From Acanthosoma haemorrhoidale (lineage: Eukaryota; Arthropoda; Insecta; Hemiptera; Acanthosomatidae), in contig OV884009.1 of the NCBI GenBank assembly GCA_930367205.1, positions 96,493,189 through 96,557,188 of the forward strand: DNA of 64,000 nt, given 5' to 3'. The notes below the pieces were generated by a model. The model was not told the DNA's origin, made no database searches, and saw nothing but the letters and a program-made list of their open reading frames with translations. A program made the position numbers and the translations under genes. Below, one piece after another: positions 29,701 to 44,700 of the stretch. Position 1 is the stretch's first letter. Each line of letters opens with the position of its first letter.

Positions 29701-32700
29701 ATTCAAGCTATGTCTCGGCTCGCCTCTGGAATGGTACTTGCAGCTCCACTGATGTTTCAAGATTTGGCCTTCTCATTTATGAAAACCTCTACACTTTTAT
29801 CCTAGCCTTGCTATGTTTTAGCCCGGCTTGTCAGACCCTACACCTTCCTAGTGGGATTCTCTGCCATTGTTGTATTTATGGTTTATAAATTAAGTCTCCT
29901 GTCATTAATATAACTTTATTATATAGTCAAGTTTGCGAGCGTTCAAAATTTCCATTTTCTTTAGATTACCAACAGTAAGATCATTTATTCTTTTAATTAA
30001 GTTTAATTTAACACAACCATCCAACCACAGTAAGGGTTTTTTTTATTATTGTTTGCATCATCCACTACAACAAAACTATGTTGGCAATTCCTCACTTATT
30101 GGCACTACATTTCAATTTAATAACTCCTAAAGATTTTAACTGATTGCCTCCAAATTCCTCCAACATTATTTGTCTATTATTACACATATTGTCAGTACTT
30201 ACTCCAAATTTGAACAGACAGCTTATTGGCATCACATTAATCTCAGCTCCTGTATCAAGCTTGAACTCCAATTCCTTGTTATTAATATTTAAATTTTGTG
30301 ACCACTGTAAAATATCAATTTTACTCAACTTGATTGGTGATGAAGGTTTGGCTATTTTAAAAACGTTTTGACTATCTACTGAAACGTTGACATATGACGC
30401 TGTAATTACTAAATATGAAAACTACTGAAAAGAAGAATGTGTTGTAGCGGAATAATGTTTAGCGGTTAGTCGTAACGTATTATCACTATAGCACTTATTC
30501 ACGTATTTACTTTATTAAATAACTAGGATTTCACCTGACACCATGTTGTATTTATGGTTTATAAATTAAGTCTCCAGTCATTAATATAACTTTATTATAC
30601 TTGTATAATCAAGTTTGCAAGCGTAACAACACTGTTCCATATTTTTTATTCATGGAGGTTCAACTGCTGTTACAAACAGTGTTACTACAGCATTTGTCTC
30701 GCTAAAACTAGCACATCCTTGGATGAGATCTCTCCCAAGCGGACGACGGTATCTGGGGCCTTACAAACTTTACCTAGTAGCTTCTCCCCCAGCGATCCAG
30801 TCTGCCTCTCTCTAGTTCACACTCGCCTGAAAATAGTACACTGTCGGGGCACATACCTATCAGATATGGAGTCAGATAGCTCATTAGTAAGAACCGTCAT
30901 CAAGCTATCATCCAGGACATAGACTATTCAATTCTCACGCCGTCAACAGAGGTGGGGCAAATGGGCCACTCTTGTGACGACCCCGATAGTGGTAAGAAAA
31001 AATTCTTCGACAAGCCCACTTGAGATTATTATTACTCTTCAACTTATAATACGAAAATTGTCTCATTTTTGGAGTTTGTGCTCCTGTCAAGAATTTGAAT
31101 TAATTACCTGGTTTTTCCTCTCTTTTACGACTACTTCAGCAGCTAATTTTCCAGTTGCTAACATAATATCCCTGAAGTTTAGAGCAGCATAATGGACGAA
31201 TATCAGACCTGGTGTTCTAGAAATGGTAATGTTTTTATAATAAAAATACATTTAAGTTAGCTAGAAGCTATTTGTAAATAAAAGTAATTACTTAAGATCT
31301 GTAATATGTCCTTGGATCCAGGTCAAGCTTGAAAGATCTCCTCGAACAAGGACATTGGCATATGCATGACTGCAGAGATTCTTGGGCTTTTCGTCGACTT
31401 TTAGATGCCTATAAGTACCCCATTGTCCGTTTTTATAGACGTTTACAGCTAAATCAAGATTAAGCTGTTCTTTATAAAAATTGTCTTCAAGCTCGAATTG
31501 AGGAGCCTTTCTGTCCATCAGCAACACACATCTGAAACATTAAATAAAACTGATATCATTATTTTCATTTAAGTTTATTCAAGTCACTTCTTATCATTTA
31601 GGAGCATTATTAAAATTCGTCTAAAATGAAGATTAAATATGTAGAGCCAAAAACAGAAAATAATTTCTGAGTCCAAAAAGAGAGGTTCTCCTTTCAATCG
31701 TTTATTGTCTGTTATTTATCTACCTATGTGTGTTCTAGGAAAGTGATTTAGAAAATGTTTCAATACAAGTTCAAAAGGGTTTGGTAGAAATAAAATGACC
31801 GGTACTTAAGTAAAAAGTTGAGTATGTTTAACAAGCCTATAAGATTCCTAGAGCTCAGATGGTACATTAGATTTAATGTTCTGTTTATTCCCTTGTAGTT
31901 TAAGAAACATTAAAGAGGTAATAAAAATTGAATTTCAAAAAAATTCAAATCACAAAGTTTTGAGAACCCAACAACAAAATTGGTGTATTGATTGTTGTTA
32001 GTTGTAATAATTTAGAACTTTTGTAGGATTGAACCTACAAACATAAACGAAAAAGATAAGAGGTATTCTTGAAATAAACATTCAAAATAAAAGCCTGTAT
32101 AGTTTATTCAAGCAATAATACCTAAGTAATTTTACTGTCATTATTTTAATTTTATTTATCGAATTGAATTTTTACTATCTACTAAATTTAATTTTTAAAT
32201 ATATATTTATAAACTAAAGAAAGTAGGCAAGAAATGGAAAAAGTATATCATGAAACGGAACTTGGCCTGAGTTTCTCAAACACATAATAAATTATTGTGA
32301 AAAAGCAATCCAATAAGCTTAAAAAGCAATTTTGAACAAAATGCTTCATTTCATTTGTCAGGCAATCAACATTTGGTTTAAAAAAAATATAAACTTTCAT
32401 CTAAAACACTATATAGAAAACGTTTTACTAAAATACTATTAAAAATCGAAGCGATGTTAAAAAGTGCCGATTATTAAAGGCCTTACGTTCCATGAAGAAA
32501 AACCAATCTGCTTAGAGGCACATGCACTCGCGAAGTGGCATAGAATCGATTCTAAGTTGTTCTTTTTACCCAGATTGTTTGTCATTTTTATTTTAAATCA
32601 TGTCATTCTATTCATCAACGAGCTTTATTTTAATGGAAAGATAATTGTTTGATTTCGAAAGGAATAATTTGATTGAAGAACTGAAAACATTTTTTGTTCC

Positions 32701-35700
32701 TCGTTAATTATTGGAGGGACATAGCCAATATTCCCCGATAAAGTTAATTCGATTACAATATGTCAGTCATAATCTCTACACAATTCAGGTCAAAGAAAGT
32801 AAGCTGCTGTAGATGTGTGTATAGTCAAATTGCTTGGAACAGTTTACATTGATTGGTGATATATAGTTACAGTAGAAGAGGGCATATATCCGTGGGAACC
32901 AACCTGGCTTTAGCTCCATCCCCTTCTCTCCTCAGGCAGTTAACGAACCCAAGAACTCCACTGTTTTCTCCATCCTGCGCGTAACAAATGACTCTTGAAC
33001 ACTCTTTGGTTTTGATCGCATTTTGAGCTGGAGTCATCCAGCTGTACTCAGTATCAGAAACATGACATACTTGGGTCATACCATTTTCAGCTTTCTTTGT
33101 CTGTAAAATAATTATACACATTATATATACAACAATGACTATGTTTTCGATTGAAGAATATAATTAGTCTTAATACAATTAAATAAGCTATTATAACAAG
33201 TATAAAAAGTTTCTTCATACTAGAGGAAGCTTGTATTCTCAAATGGTTTCTATATGTTGTACTAGTTAGTTACCTTTCTCAATAGCATCAACCTGCCAGA
33301 TTCGAGAGCATGCGATGACAAAACAGTTACTTTATCGCTTTCCACTTTGCCGTCTCCTTCCTCTCTTGCCATTATGTAGCCCTCGGGTTTAATGGCATTT
33401 AAGCAATCTTCTATGCTCTGGAAAGAAGACAAACCACTATTTGTAGCAGCCATTTATCAATTGTCAATAACAAGTATTTTACATGTAAATATTTATTATA
33501 CATACTATATCTTGTGAGCCTTCAAATAAATTATTTACAATTAAAATCAGGGCTGATTGGTCAGTGTTTAGTTTTTTATCTTCTATTATCACTCCTGGAG
33601 GTAAAGCCTCTTCATAGACGTTAGGGTTTGCCAGCACTGTAATGTCGGTCTGCAAGAAGAATATTGTATTTTTACTAATAATAACCTGCTACACTAAAAA
33701 TATATAATTATTGTGGTTTTGAGCGGCACAGTACCTGTATTAGAGGTAGATCAGAAAGCAAGTCGGCCACAGTCGGTGCTAAGATTCCATTTTCCTTGGT
33801 TTTCCTAAATAGTTCCACGGCTTTTACATTAATAGTGTTTTGTTCATTTTCTATGATTATTTGTAGAAACATTCTAAGGATTTGACTTAGATCATACACC
33901 TATAGGTAAAAGATATATTTTCAGTTACATAAGCATTCCAGTAATATAAAGGCAGACGTCTTTTGAGATTACTGATTAAATTTAGAATATTAATTGTTGC
34001 CAACATGGCGACGGTAGAGACAGCTATTTTATTATAAGCCTTGAAGATGATAATAGACTAGAGGTGAAATAACTATCCTGAACAATAGGCACATTGAAGC
34101 ATTTGAGAAGTAGGAAATGTAAAGCTAAAAAAACAAAAAAACAAGGAACTGAAGAAACTTATCTAAATAACAAACTTACGTATACTCAAGTTTTTGTGCA
34201 TGCGCTGTTGTTGATAACACCCATATATTACAGCTTTTCATATTTACACCAATTACTACAGTTCATAGAGTTTCTTTACGCTTTAAAACTGTCGCACAGG
34301 CAACTCATGTGAGCTGGTCACGAGGGAGCGCTCAATAAGTGAGTAATTACTTAATATACTCCCTCAGTGTGTGTTTTAGAATATAACACACATAGAAGTC
34401 GGGCATATTGCACAGTCCCTGACTGGATTCTAGATAAGTAGACGCAGTAGACAATATCGATAGTGGGGTGGTATTAGCCGACTGGTATCGTCTACGGCTC
34501 CAGTGTTACTACTGTGAGTTCGAATCTCACCATACGTACGTATTTTTTTATTGAAATAAAAATTAAATTACAAAATAATATATATTTAAAATTATTATGC
34601 ATTGAGATTTTATCAACAGCTAATGTCTGAGAATAAAAAAAAAAGAGCAAGGTCTTTATTAGAGCCAACTCTGACAACATCGCCTGTAAAGCGAAAACCT
34701 AGAAGATCAAATAAGAACGTTTCAATAAATTCATCTGCCGCCAGCTCGATGGAAGACCTTCCACCACTTGCCAGTACTTCAAAAGAAGAAACAGTAGCCG
34801 AATCTCCATTCTTCACGCCTAATAGCTTCGAGGTACTAAGAAATAGCCAACCTGACGACATGGAAGTTATCAAAACACCCACACAGCCCAAGCCGCATGC
34901 TATATTCGTAAGGAATATTAGCAATTTTAAATTATTATGCTCACAAATGAGCAAAATTGTAGGTACCAGATAATATACGTGCCTCAATTGCTCTCGGGAT
35001 ACGAAAATTTCCACAGACACTCCCGATACTTATCGAGCGATCATCAAGTATTAGGAAGAAACTAAATCCGCCTTCCATACCAGTTGAAGCAGGAAAGATC
35101 GTTCCGAGTAGTGATCATAAATCTGCACCCGACCACACCAGCAGATGAAATTGAAGACGAACTATCAGCTCTGGGATTCAAAGTTTGCCAAATAACCAAC
35201 GTTTTACGTGAGGACAGGCAACAAGACCAATCTACCAAAACGGCGTTACCGTTATTCTTTGTAGATCTCAAGCGGACAACTAGCGTTGAGAAAATATACG
35301 ACTTAACATACCTGTATTACGCAAGAATACAGGTCGAAAAACCTTACCCTAAACGAGACATCGTCCAATGCCATAATTGCCAGGCAGTGTAGTGGGCAGC
35401 ACAAAAGAGAATTGTGCAAAAATCCCCTGAAATCGCCAGCTGTATGCGTGCTCTGCCAGCAAGACCATCCGGCATAACTACAAGGGCTGCGATGCTTATA
35501 CCATTCTGAAGTCCAGGAGCGCCGTCGTCGGCAAGAAGAAGATAAGCCAGTCACAGGTAGCTCAAGAAGCGCCCCAGCCAGAAATTTTAGGCCTTCAGTC
35601 TCTTTTGCTGATGCCGTTCGGAACAAAGAGCAGTCACAGGCACTGATCACTACTCGTCCGCAAGTTTCTCTACCACAGCATTCCGCTCATCCCGTCAACC

Positions 35701-38700
35701 AGCGAACCCTATCCCATCCTCAACCACACATCTCGCCTATTCCTCCACCTTCAAGCTCTTCAGATCTCACTGGCCTATTAACATCATTCCTTACAGAGTT
35801 CAGAACCCTAATAACCCCTCTCATTTCCCTCCTAACAAATCTTGTCTCCTACCTTATCCCCGTTAAACAAAACCCATAAGTGGATCCTTCTGACTCCTTA
35901 TCTATTCTCCTTTGGAAAGCAAACGGTGTTCGCACCCACACTAACAAACTGACAGCACTACTCCACGACAAAAACATCGACGTAGCTCTCATTACTGAAA
36001 CAAGACTAACGAGTAAACGACCTGGACGACGGAATGTGAATGGTGCTCACACCCACACAAACGAATTGGCAGCACTACTCCACAACATTGACATAGCTCT
36101 CAATGCTGAAACCACAGTAAATAAAATTTATAACTTGACAGTACCAGACTTATCGAACTGATTAACCAGATAAAATAGCAAATACAGGTACCACTGTCAT
36201 TGCCCATAATACTACACTCCATCGGGCATCGTTTCCTTTTGGTTGGGGACTTTTATGCGAAGCCCCATTGGGGATCAAGATCCACGAATACACGAGGACG
36301 TGCTCCGCTTTCTGCACTCACACGGAAACATTGCTCCATTATCACTCACACAGCCACCTATTGGCCATCTGATCCCAACCAAAATCCTTATCTCCTTGAC
36401 TTCTTTTTCTACACTAACTTAGGAACACTAAACTATTCACTTACGCGCCTCGATGACCTCTCCTCTGATCATAGTCCTTTACTATTAAACATTTCCCAAA
36501 GACCACTTTACAAACTGCCTCCTCCTTCATATATTAGGGGCCCAGTTGACTGGGACCACTTCCGCCAGCTTCTTACAGAGCCCGTAGACCGCAAATTGTC
36601 CCTGAAAACATCCCAAGACCTAGACGATGCAGTGCATTCTTTCACTACTCTGGTCCAGAGGTGGGCTTGGGAGGCATCGTCACCCAAAATAAATCCTTGT
36701 GGAATGTAACCAAAAAAATCCTAAAGTATCATCCTGTTTCACACCCACTCCGTCATGATGATGTGTCCTGGGCGGCTTCAGAAGGGGATAGGTCGGAGGT
36801 ATTCGCTCTGCATCTTACCCATACTTTCACACCTCACCTTTCTCATCAAACCCATACTTACAGCACAACTGTGGAAGATTTCCTCACTTCACCTATTACT
36901 CTCTCCCTTCCGCCAAAAGCCGTTAATCCCTCTGAGGTTAAATACCTTCTGAAAAACTTACCTCACCGAAAATCCCCTGGATATGATCTTCTTACTCCTC
37001 AAATTCTCAAACAACTTCCTCCTAAAGCCATAATCTTTCTAACTTACATCTATGATTGCATTATCCGAACGACGCACTTTCCTCTCCTCTGGAAACATTC
37101 CATTATTGTCCTATTCGCCAAACCCGGTAAACCACCCAATGACCCCTCATCTTACCGTCCAATAAGCCTACTCCCTATCCTCTCAAAAATATTTGAGAAA
37201 CTTCTACTAAAACGTCTACTTCCAATTATTGAATCCAAAAACCTTTTTCCCACACACCAGTTTGGTTTCCGCCAACGGCATTCTACTGCTCAACAGGGCC
37301 TTCGCGTTGTTGATCACATATCCTCAGCCCTTGAAACCAAACAGTATTGCACTGCTGCCTTTCTCGATATAGCTCAAGCTTTTGACAGGGTTTGGCACGC
37401 AGGTTTTCTCTACAAGCTCAAAAGATAATAACCACAGACCCTTTTCCTAATCCTACAGTCCTACCGTTCAAACCGCTTCTTTCAAGTCCGCTGTGGTTTA
37501 GAATATTCAAACTACTATCCTATAAATGCAGGAGTTCCACAGGGCAGTGTCCTGGGCCCCATCCTCTACAACCTATACACCGCTGATGTCCCCTCTACTT
37601 CCAATACCTTCTTGGCCACATTTGCAGATGACACTGCAGTCTTGTCATCTAACCCAGACCCCGACATAGCATCCCATAACCTTCAAAAACACCTTAACGA
37701 GATCGAGTATTGGTGCAACCAATGGCGGATCAAAGTTAATGAAGCAAAATGTTCCCACATTACCTTCACACTTTGTCGCAAGTCTTGTCGACTAGTTTAT
37801 TTTAATTCTTTTCCTCTTCCTGTATCTGAGACATTACGGTACTTATGCTTCCATCTCGACAAACGACTGACCTGGAACCCACATACGAGACTAAAAAGAC
37901 AAGAACTAAACAGACGCTTTGGACAACTGTGCATACTACTTCAAAGGACATCCCATATCTCAATAGAAAATAAATTACTAAGCTACAAAGTTATACCTCA
38001 GCCAATCTGGACATACGGAATAAAGCGTATCCAATACTTCCAATCAAAAGTCCTGAGAACAATAGTAAATGCACCTTATTGTCAGCAACAAAACCCTTCA
38101 ATGTTAATATACCCTTTATTCCTGAACTCATCCCTTCCAATTTCATGGAATTCCACAGTAAACTATCCAACCACACTAATACCCTAAGCACAGTCATTAC
38201 ACTGCACCACTCATCTCTCTAATCTTGTTTGGAGACTAAAGCGGCCTGGTATAATATAAGACAGTGCGAGTCCTGGGAATGGCCAGTTTCTCCAATCATG
38301 TTCCGAGCGTCTGTGGCTCTGGCGCTATTGGCTATTATCCTCCGGCTCGTATACTGTGACGCGGCTGATGGAGGAGGGACTTCCTAAGACTCCGTTTCCT
38401 CTTTCGCATGCGACGGAGGTGACAACTAAGTGGATTTGGGAGCTCTCTGGGCTTTTGTAAATACTGTATGAATGTATGAACGAGTTAATGAAAATTGTAA
38501 ATATGGCATGAATGAGAACATTTATCACAATTACTTATTGCCCAATAAGGCAGATTGTAATTTTATCACAATGAAGAATTTTCTTTCTTAATTGCATTCT
38601 ATGTTGTCTGGGCTACTAATGCAGAAAAGGTAGCAGTGCATTCCTAACCATAAATGGGTGTTGACATCTTTAATTTTATGCCGTACTTACCATGAAAGAA

Positions 38701-41700
38701 AACTAATTATATTTGTATGACTTCATTATAAGTAATTAATGATTGTCATTTGATAATGGTCTATGAGGTTAGCAGTATTTGTCCATTGTTCTAAGGAATC
38801 ATGTGGAACATTAAGATAAAATTTCATATCTCTAGGTCAATGAGGGGACTTTACCTCACCAGTATACACTTGTACAGGGGTTCCGATCATCTGATCAAAG
38901 CATTGAGGTTTCTGGTCAGTTTGGGAAGAAAAAAGAAACGAAGTTTTTTATCACCTGAGTTAGCGTTTTATTTGGCACAAACTGATATTTTTCCAAAACA
39001 GCTTCAGCTAGATTTTTTTTCCTTGCGATTGCATTTGATTTTAATCCCCTAATTTCTATTCCTCCACATTTTATTAGATTTGCTTCTTGGAAGTAGTGAA
39101 CAGCAACATCTAAATACAGAAAATGTACAATTGTATAAATTTGGTTAAATCAGATAGCAATAATGAGATAAAGAAGATATAGGCTGGTATTCTGAACATG
39201 ACAAACACGTCAGTTACAAACTTTAACTTAGCTAATACTATTTAGGTAAGGCTAAACATTCTTAAGATAAGTTTATCAATCAAAACTGTTTAGTCAGAAA
39301 CCTCACCTTTCTCCTCACCAGAAATGGATGATATCGCTTGCAAATGTTTCTTTCCATCAATGATTACTTGATCAAGGTATGTGGGCACAAAAAGACCACG
39401 TGTATCTTGGAAAGCAATAAGGATTTGGAGCATGTTATCCATAAAAGCAACCCAATTATTGTGCCACCTCACGGCAGCAACTTTGTCTGAAACAGTAGTT
39501 TTAGTTTATCATCCAGTGTAACTTATTCCCCAAAAAGCAAAACTCAATAATCTGTCTTGAAGGGAGTCCATTTCACAAAAAAATATTTATTTTGATTGGT
39601 AATGAATTTCTTACGAGCAATTGTAAATGTTCTTACGGAGATTTTTATTTGGAAATTCTATGGAGCAAAGTACTACCCTGGAAGCTTAGTGAAGAATGGT
39701 CGGAGTCATAAACCGTTACAAAAAAAAAAAAAAAGATTAAGCAGAGTTTCTTATAGAGGCATGACATTTCGCTAAAAATTTGTATTTGACACAGAGATAT
39801 ACTAGAAATGAAAGCGATCGCATAAAAATTATGCAAGGCCAATTATAAATCAATTACCTACAATTAAAAAATGATTAAAAATATTTTCCAATTATTTAAT
39901 GTATGGAATAATAAACAGTGATAAATACCTTGACATTATGTGTAATAATATGTATTATGTGTTGTGTGTGACTTTGGTGGGCTATAATCAGAAAACGGGA
40001 CCAAGAGTGTTGATTAAATCATTTTCTCGACTAGTATCTGGTCAACTATGAAATCTCCATTAATTAGTCTGGCCCGTACGAGTAAGCTGCCACAATTCAC
40101 AGCATTGAACAGATCATTTGAAGTAGTTTTGGCCAAGTATGCCAAGTATTTTTCTCTCAATCCTTCAATAAGAAAGAGGTTTTTTGTAAAGGTCAGGTAC
40201 CACTGTACTGTTGCTGACCATCTGTTTATTGTCGATTCCCCCTCTGAGGTAGGCATTATCCTTCCCTCTCCAATTTCCCAAACATCTTTTTAGGACCTCT
40301 TCTTTAAGTTGGGTCATAAACGTCACAAAAGTCAGTGAAAACGTTTTAGAGCCGATTAACAGTGTATATTTTCTCACTTAGTTTCTTTAGTAGGACATTA
40401 TTCCAGTAAGCTGTAGTGCCAAACCCCCCCTTCCACCATCGATGTATGGCCCCCCTAATAAATCAATTTCAATTCTCAATTCATCTCATTTCTAGACTCC
40501 TTTGGACATCGTTTGCTGTGGGTTGAGAGTTTAACGCAGAGCGCCAACAATAGTGCTCAAGAACTTTGCTGTCTTCACTCACAAAAAAAATTTAATTCAC
40601 TATCTCTCCTGACACAGACACCTATTGTCCATCTGTTCCCAGCCAAATTCCTGATCTCCTTGACTTCTTATTTTACAATACTTTAGGATAGTAACATAAA
40701 ACTGTTAACATACTCGCCTCGATGACCCCTTCTCTGATCATAGCCCTATGATTCTAAACATTTCCCTTAGACTAATTCACAAACTGCTTTTTCCTTCATT
40801 TATTAGGGACTCAGTTGATTTGGACCACTTCCGCCAGTTTCTTACAGATTCTGTAGACCTCAAAGTGTCCCCGAAAACTTACCTAGACCATGCAATGCAT
40901 TCTTTCACTACTCTGATCCTGAGATGGTCAGCTCGGGAGGCATTGTCAAACAACCTTCCACAGGATAGTGTCCTAGGTTCCATCCTCTGTGACGCGTGCC
41001 AGTGGGAGTCATTTCATTGGTCAGTTTCTCCAATCACATGTCCTGAACGTCTGCGGATCTTGCGCTCTTGGCCAGGCTCCACTTTCCTGTTTCAAGCTGC
41101 TTCCCACCCTCCGCTCATCCCCTACTGGTGGGGTCTTTTTGTATGTTGTTTAGAACACTCCATTGAACAATTGTACAAAAATTCAGAACTATATGATTTA
41201 TTTTATTATATTTTTCAATTGTTCTTATAGGACTAGTAGCTCGTCGGTTGCATTCTGCACTCGATTATAAAAACTGATGGAATCGGCACAAGGATCATGT
41301 CTAGATTTATTCACTTTAAAAAAATAATGTTTACTTCATGATTGTCTTAAAAATAGTTTACTAAAAAATGTTAAATAAAACAAATGGGAAGGCTAATGAT
41401 CGTTGGATTAGCTATTATCCGGGTCTGTGATGAGATGTTTTATTTTTCCAAATAAATACCTGGTAAATATGTCTGTATGTTTTATGACAGCTTTCGTAAA
41501 ATGATTCAATCCATCATTGGAAAATGATCAAGTGCATTTCAAAGGTACATTCTGCGGTATCATAGTGTTTAACACTTTACATTACTTTATATGTATTTAA
41601 TAGATACACTTCAGCTCTTAACTGGTGTAATTCAAGAATTGAAAATGAATACGTAAATCGTTTAAATAATAAAAACAGAATATTAAGGCTACTGATGGCT

Positions 41701-44700
41701 TGCTCAACTTATTACCTTTAACATTTAGCCCCATTACAGATCGGAACAAGCCTGAGTAATTGTAGCCCCTGAGCCGGAGTTCCTTGTAGATATCTTTGGA
41801 AGAGAGGGTGAAGGGTTTGTCATAGTGTGCGGGGGCATGGAAGGGGGACATCTCGTAAGCGACGTCCTCCGGAACGTAGACCCTGCCAGAGACAACGGCA
41901 GCACCTCGTTCGACGATCTCGAAGTTGCCACTCACTTTCTGAATGATGACTGTGAAATCCACTTGACCTAAGAAGTTTTAAATACGCCCATTAGATCCTT
42001 TTCAATTAGCACTCAGTGGAATAAGTATAAGTATCTTACCGTCTTTCGTCATGTTGGTCGCTCTGAGGAAGCGGACGTTTTCAAAAACGACTGGTACTTC
42101 TACGTGATGGTCACCTTTCATCAGGGCTAGCGTCTCCCACACTAATGCCTGGCGATAAAAATAGTTGGTTACTGACTTTGTTCTTTGTACTTTGTATCGA
42201 TTAGTCATTAAATTTGAATTATTTTATTCTAACCAGATATGCTGTAGCTGGATATAAATTTCTGCCATCAACCATATGACCGGAAATATACTGCGATTCG
42301 TCGTCCGTTAGAGATACGGAGAATGCCATTTCTCCAGATCCAATTTTCTTCTGCTTTTCGTATGATACTACATACCAGGTCTTTTCGTGGTTCCAGCGAA
42401 CCAATGGAGCGATCATAGCTGTAGCTCGTGATACTGGGTAACTCACTTTAGGGTACAGTTTAGACAGGTCCGTATCCATCCCGGCTATATACAACCTGCA
42501 AATATTCATCTCTTATGCACATATTTTAATGTACAAAATGAACTTCATCGTGAAATGACAAAGCAATAGACGTGTCGTTTACTCTTTTCGAGGTGTGATA
42601 TAAAATTACTAATGACTAAGGAAAACAACTACAAACACAACCATCAATAGCTTTAAACATATTTCATCAGTTTTTTAAATTAAAAACTCACTAATATATT
42701 GAAAGAACTGTGGTTGCTCAATTGATTTGTAAATACATTAAAGATTAATTTTCATTATTTTGCTATTTTTTATCGATGTAAAGTTTGGTTAACAAACTGT
42801 TGGTATTGTTGGACACCCTGGGAATTACATGACATGATATTAGGAAATCGGGTTGCACATGTGTTAAAGGTTGTAGGTAGTTGCATTATATTTCTTTTAT
42901 ATTTAGAATATTTTTACCTATCAAACCTTTTCCTTCCATTGACAATTTTATTTATCTTTATTTTATATTATGATTAAGTCTTAGTTTTAGTATTAGGTTG
43001 TATATTTACAGTCTAACGTATCTTTAAGTATTTTCGTTTCTAATTGCTGTATGTGAATTGAACATATTTTCCTGTTGCTTGAAGGAACAGCTATCGCCAT
43101 GAGGTTATTATGGAGCTAATATTTTATAGCTAAGGGGTTTCCTTTCATTTACTTATTTCACCATTAATATTCAAAATTAAGGCTAAATATAGCCAAGCGT
43201 TCAACAACTAAACTTGAAGAATATTTTCTGCCAATACCTTAGGTTATAGTTTCTTCTACCAATTATGATCTAAATTTAAAAATTTTAAATATAGAAAAAT
43301 GTAAACGTGCCAATGAGCGTGCAACGTGAAGGAAAAGTAATAAGGACTGTATTGAAGCAATGGACGCTTGATCACAGATTAAAATTGAGCAAAGTTTCCT
43401 TAATATTGACTATAAACAATATTATTAATGTTTTAAGCACGTTAATTATTAAAAACTTCACTTGCCTTCCTATAGTGATTAAGAAAGATGAACAGCTGTC
43501 ACATCCACTGTTGTCCATTATTTCCAGCATGCAGTAATCTAAATTGTCGTCAATTCCTTTTTGCCCCATATTCACAATGAGAAAATCCTCAGCTAGAATA
43601 TTTTCGTCAATATCTATGTTAGCATTCGAGATCAATGTTTCATACATGTATGCAGCATTACATCGATCAATTTCATCGGACGCGTTTAGCCACTTATGAC
43701 TCATACATTTCCCATGGGTGATTATCTGAAAATAAAAAAGAACGGTTATTACGATGAACAAAAAATTTGGTTTCTTTTGAATACAGATGGCACGGGTTTT
43801 AAAACAATGATAGATAGATAGGACAAATTACAATAAGTCTGTTGCCCTAAAGATGGCTCTCATGGTCCACTTGCACCAGGAACCTCCACCTCCAGCGATT
43901 CCCACAAGTGCCAACCACCTAATTTGACCTTCTAATTTTTCCTGAGATTATGTCAAGTTCATCCCCAATCCTTTTAATCCACATGGAGTCTCACCTTTCC
44001 TCAGATCATGAGAAAATCTTCACTGTAAAATTGACTGTAGAGAAATACTTCCAGTGTTTTGTTCCAAGTAGCAGTCAATCAATAAGTCAACCAAGTAGCA
44101 GTACCGATACGATCAATTTTCTGAAGCAAGGTAGTTTGGTGTTCCTAAACATGCCCATTCTCACTACGGTTGTAGATGACTCAAGTAGAAGTTTTTCTAC
44201 TTGTATAAAACATCACAGCTAATACGTCTGTCCCATTTGGACTCCTAAAAATCCACGGGTTCCTAAATATTAACAGGAATCGACGCATTGTATCACTGCT
44301 CTATTATAGACAATGTCCTCTTGAATATCCATTTAATCCAGCCTACACTACTTTGATATTTTCCAGTCCAAAATTGGAATTAGGTTTTTGTAAACAATAC
44401 TCCCGGTGTGCTTTTCTTGTACGTGAATATGGTAGACAGTAGAGAAATTAGTTGGACAGCCTTCTGGAAATAAAAAGAGTTGGGTTTTCAATAACGTACT
44501 TAACACAGATACTGAGTACAATTTTATTCAACATCACATTGATTAACCTTGATTACTACATATATCAGGAGTAGGTTACATCAGTGGTTACATATCAGAT
44601 TTACAGCAGTTTCTCCATCACAAAAAAAAAAATACGAATCAAGTTACAAACATAATAAAAAGTTAAATAGAATATATATATTGTAACATTCATGATATTT

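Larger units (their letters stand above)
29481..30990 (+). mobile_element. Second family D LTR copy, interrupted by a small LTR element
   Basis: D-type sequence runs 29481-29868 (cttctcatttatgaaaacctct, ctatgttttagcccggc) and resumes at ~30690 (ctagcacatccttgg) to end at gtgacgaccccgata near 30990. The gap holds a separate element. A stretch at 29590-29720 is not found in the other D copies. Confidence 0.65.
34540..38590 (+). mobile_element. Jockey-type LINE, nearly full length, inactive
   Basis: ORF1 (gag-like), endonuclease, reverse transcriptase and a 3' UTR in order, about 4 kb, antisense to FAS in the intron between exons 15 and 14. Several frameshifts and stops. The tail at 38500-38580 is shared with shorter copies at 20.1 and 26.1 kb. 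Confidence 0.86.
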
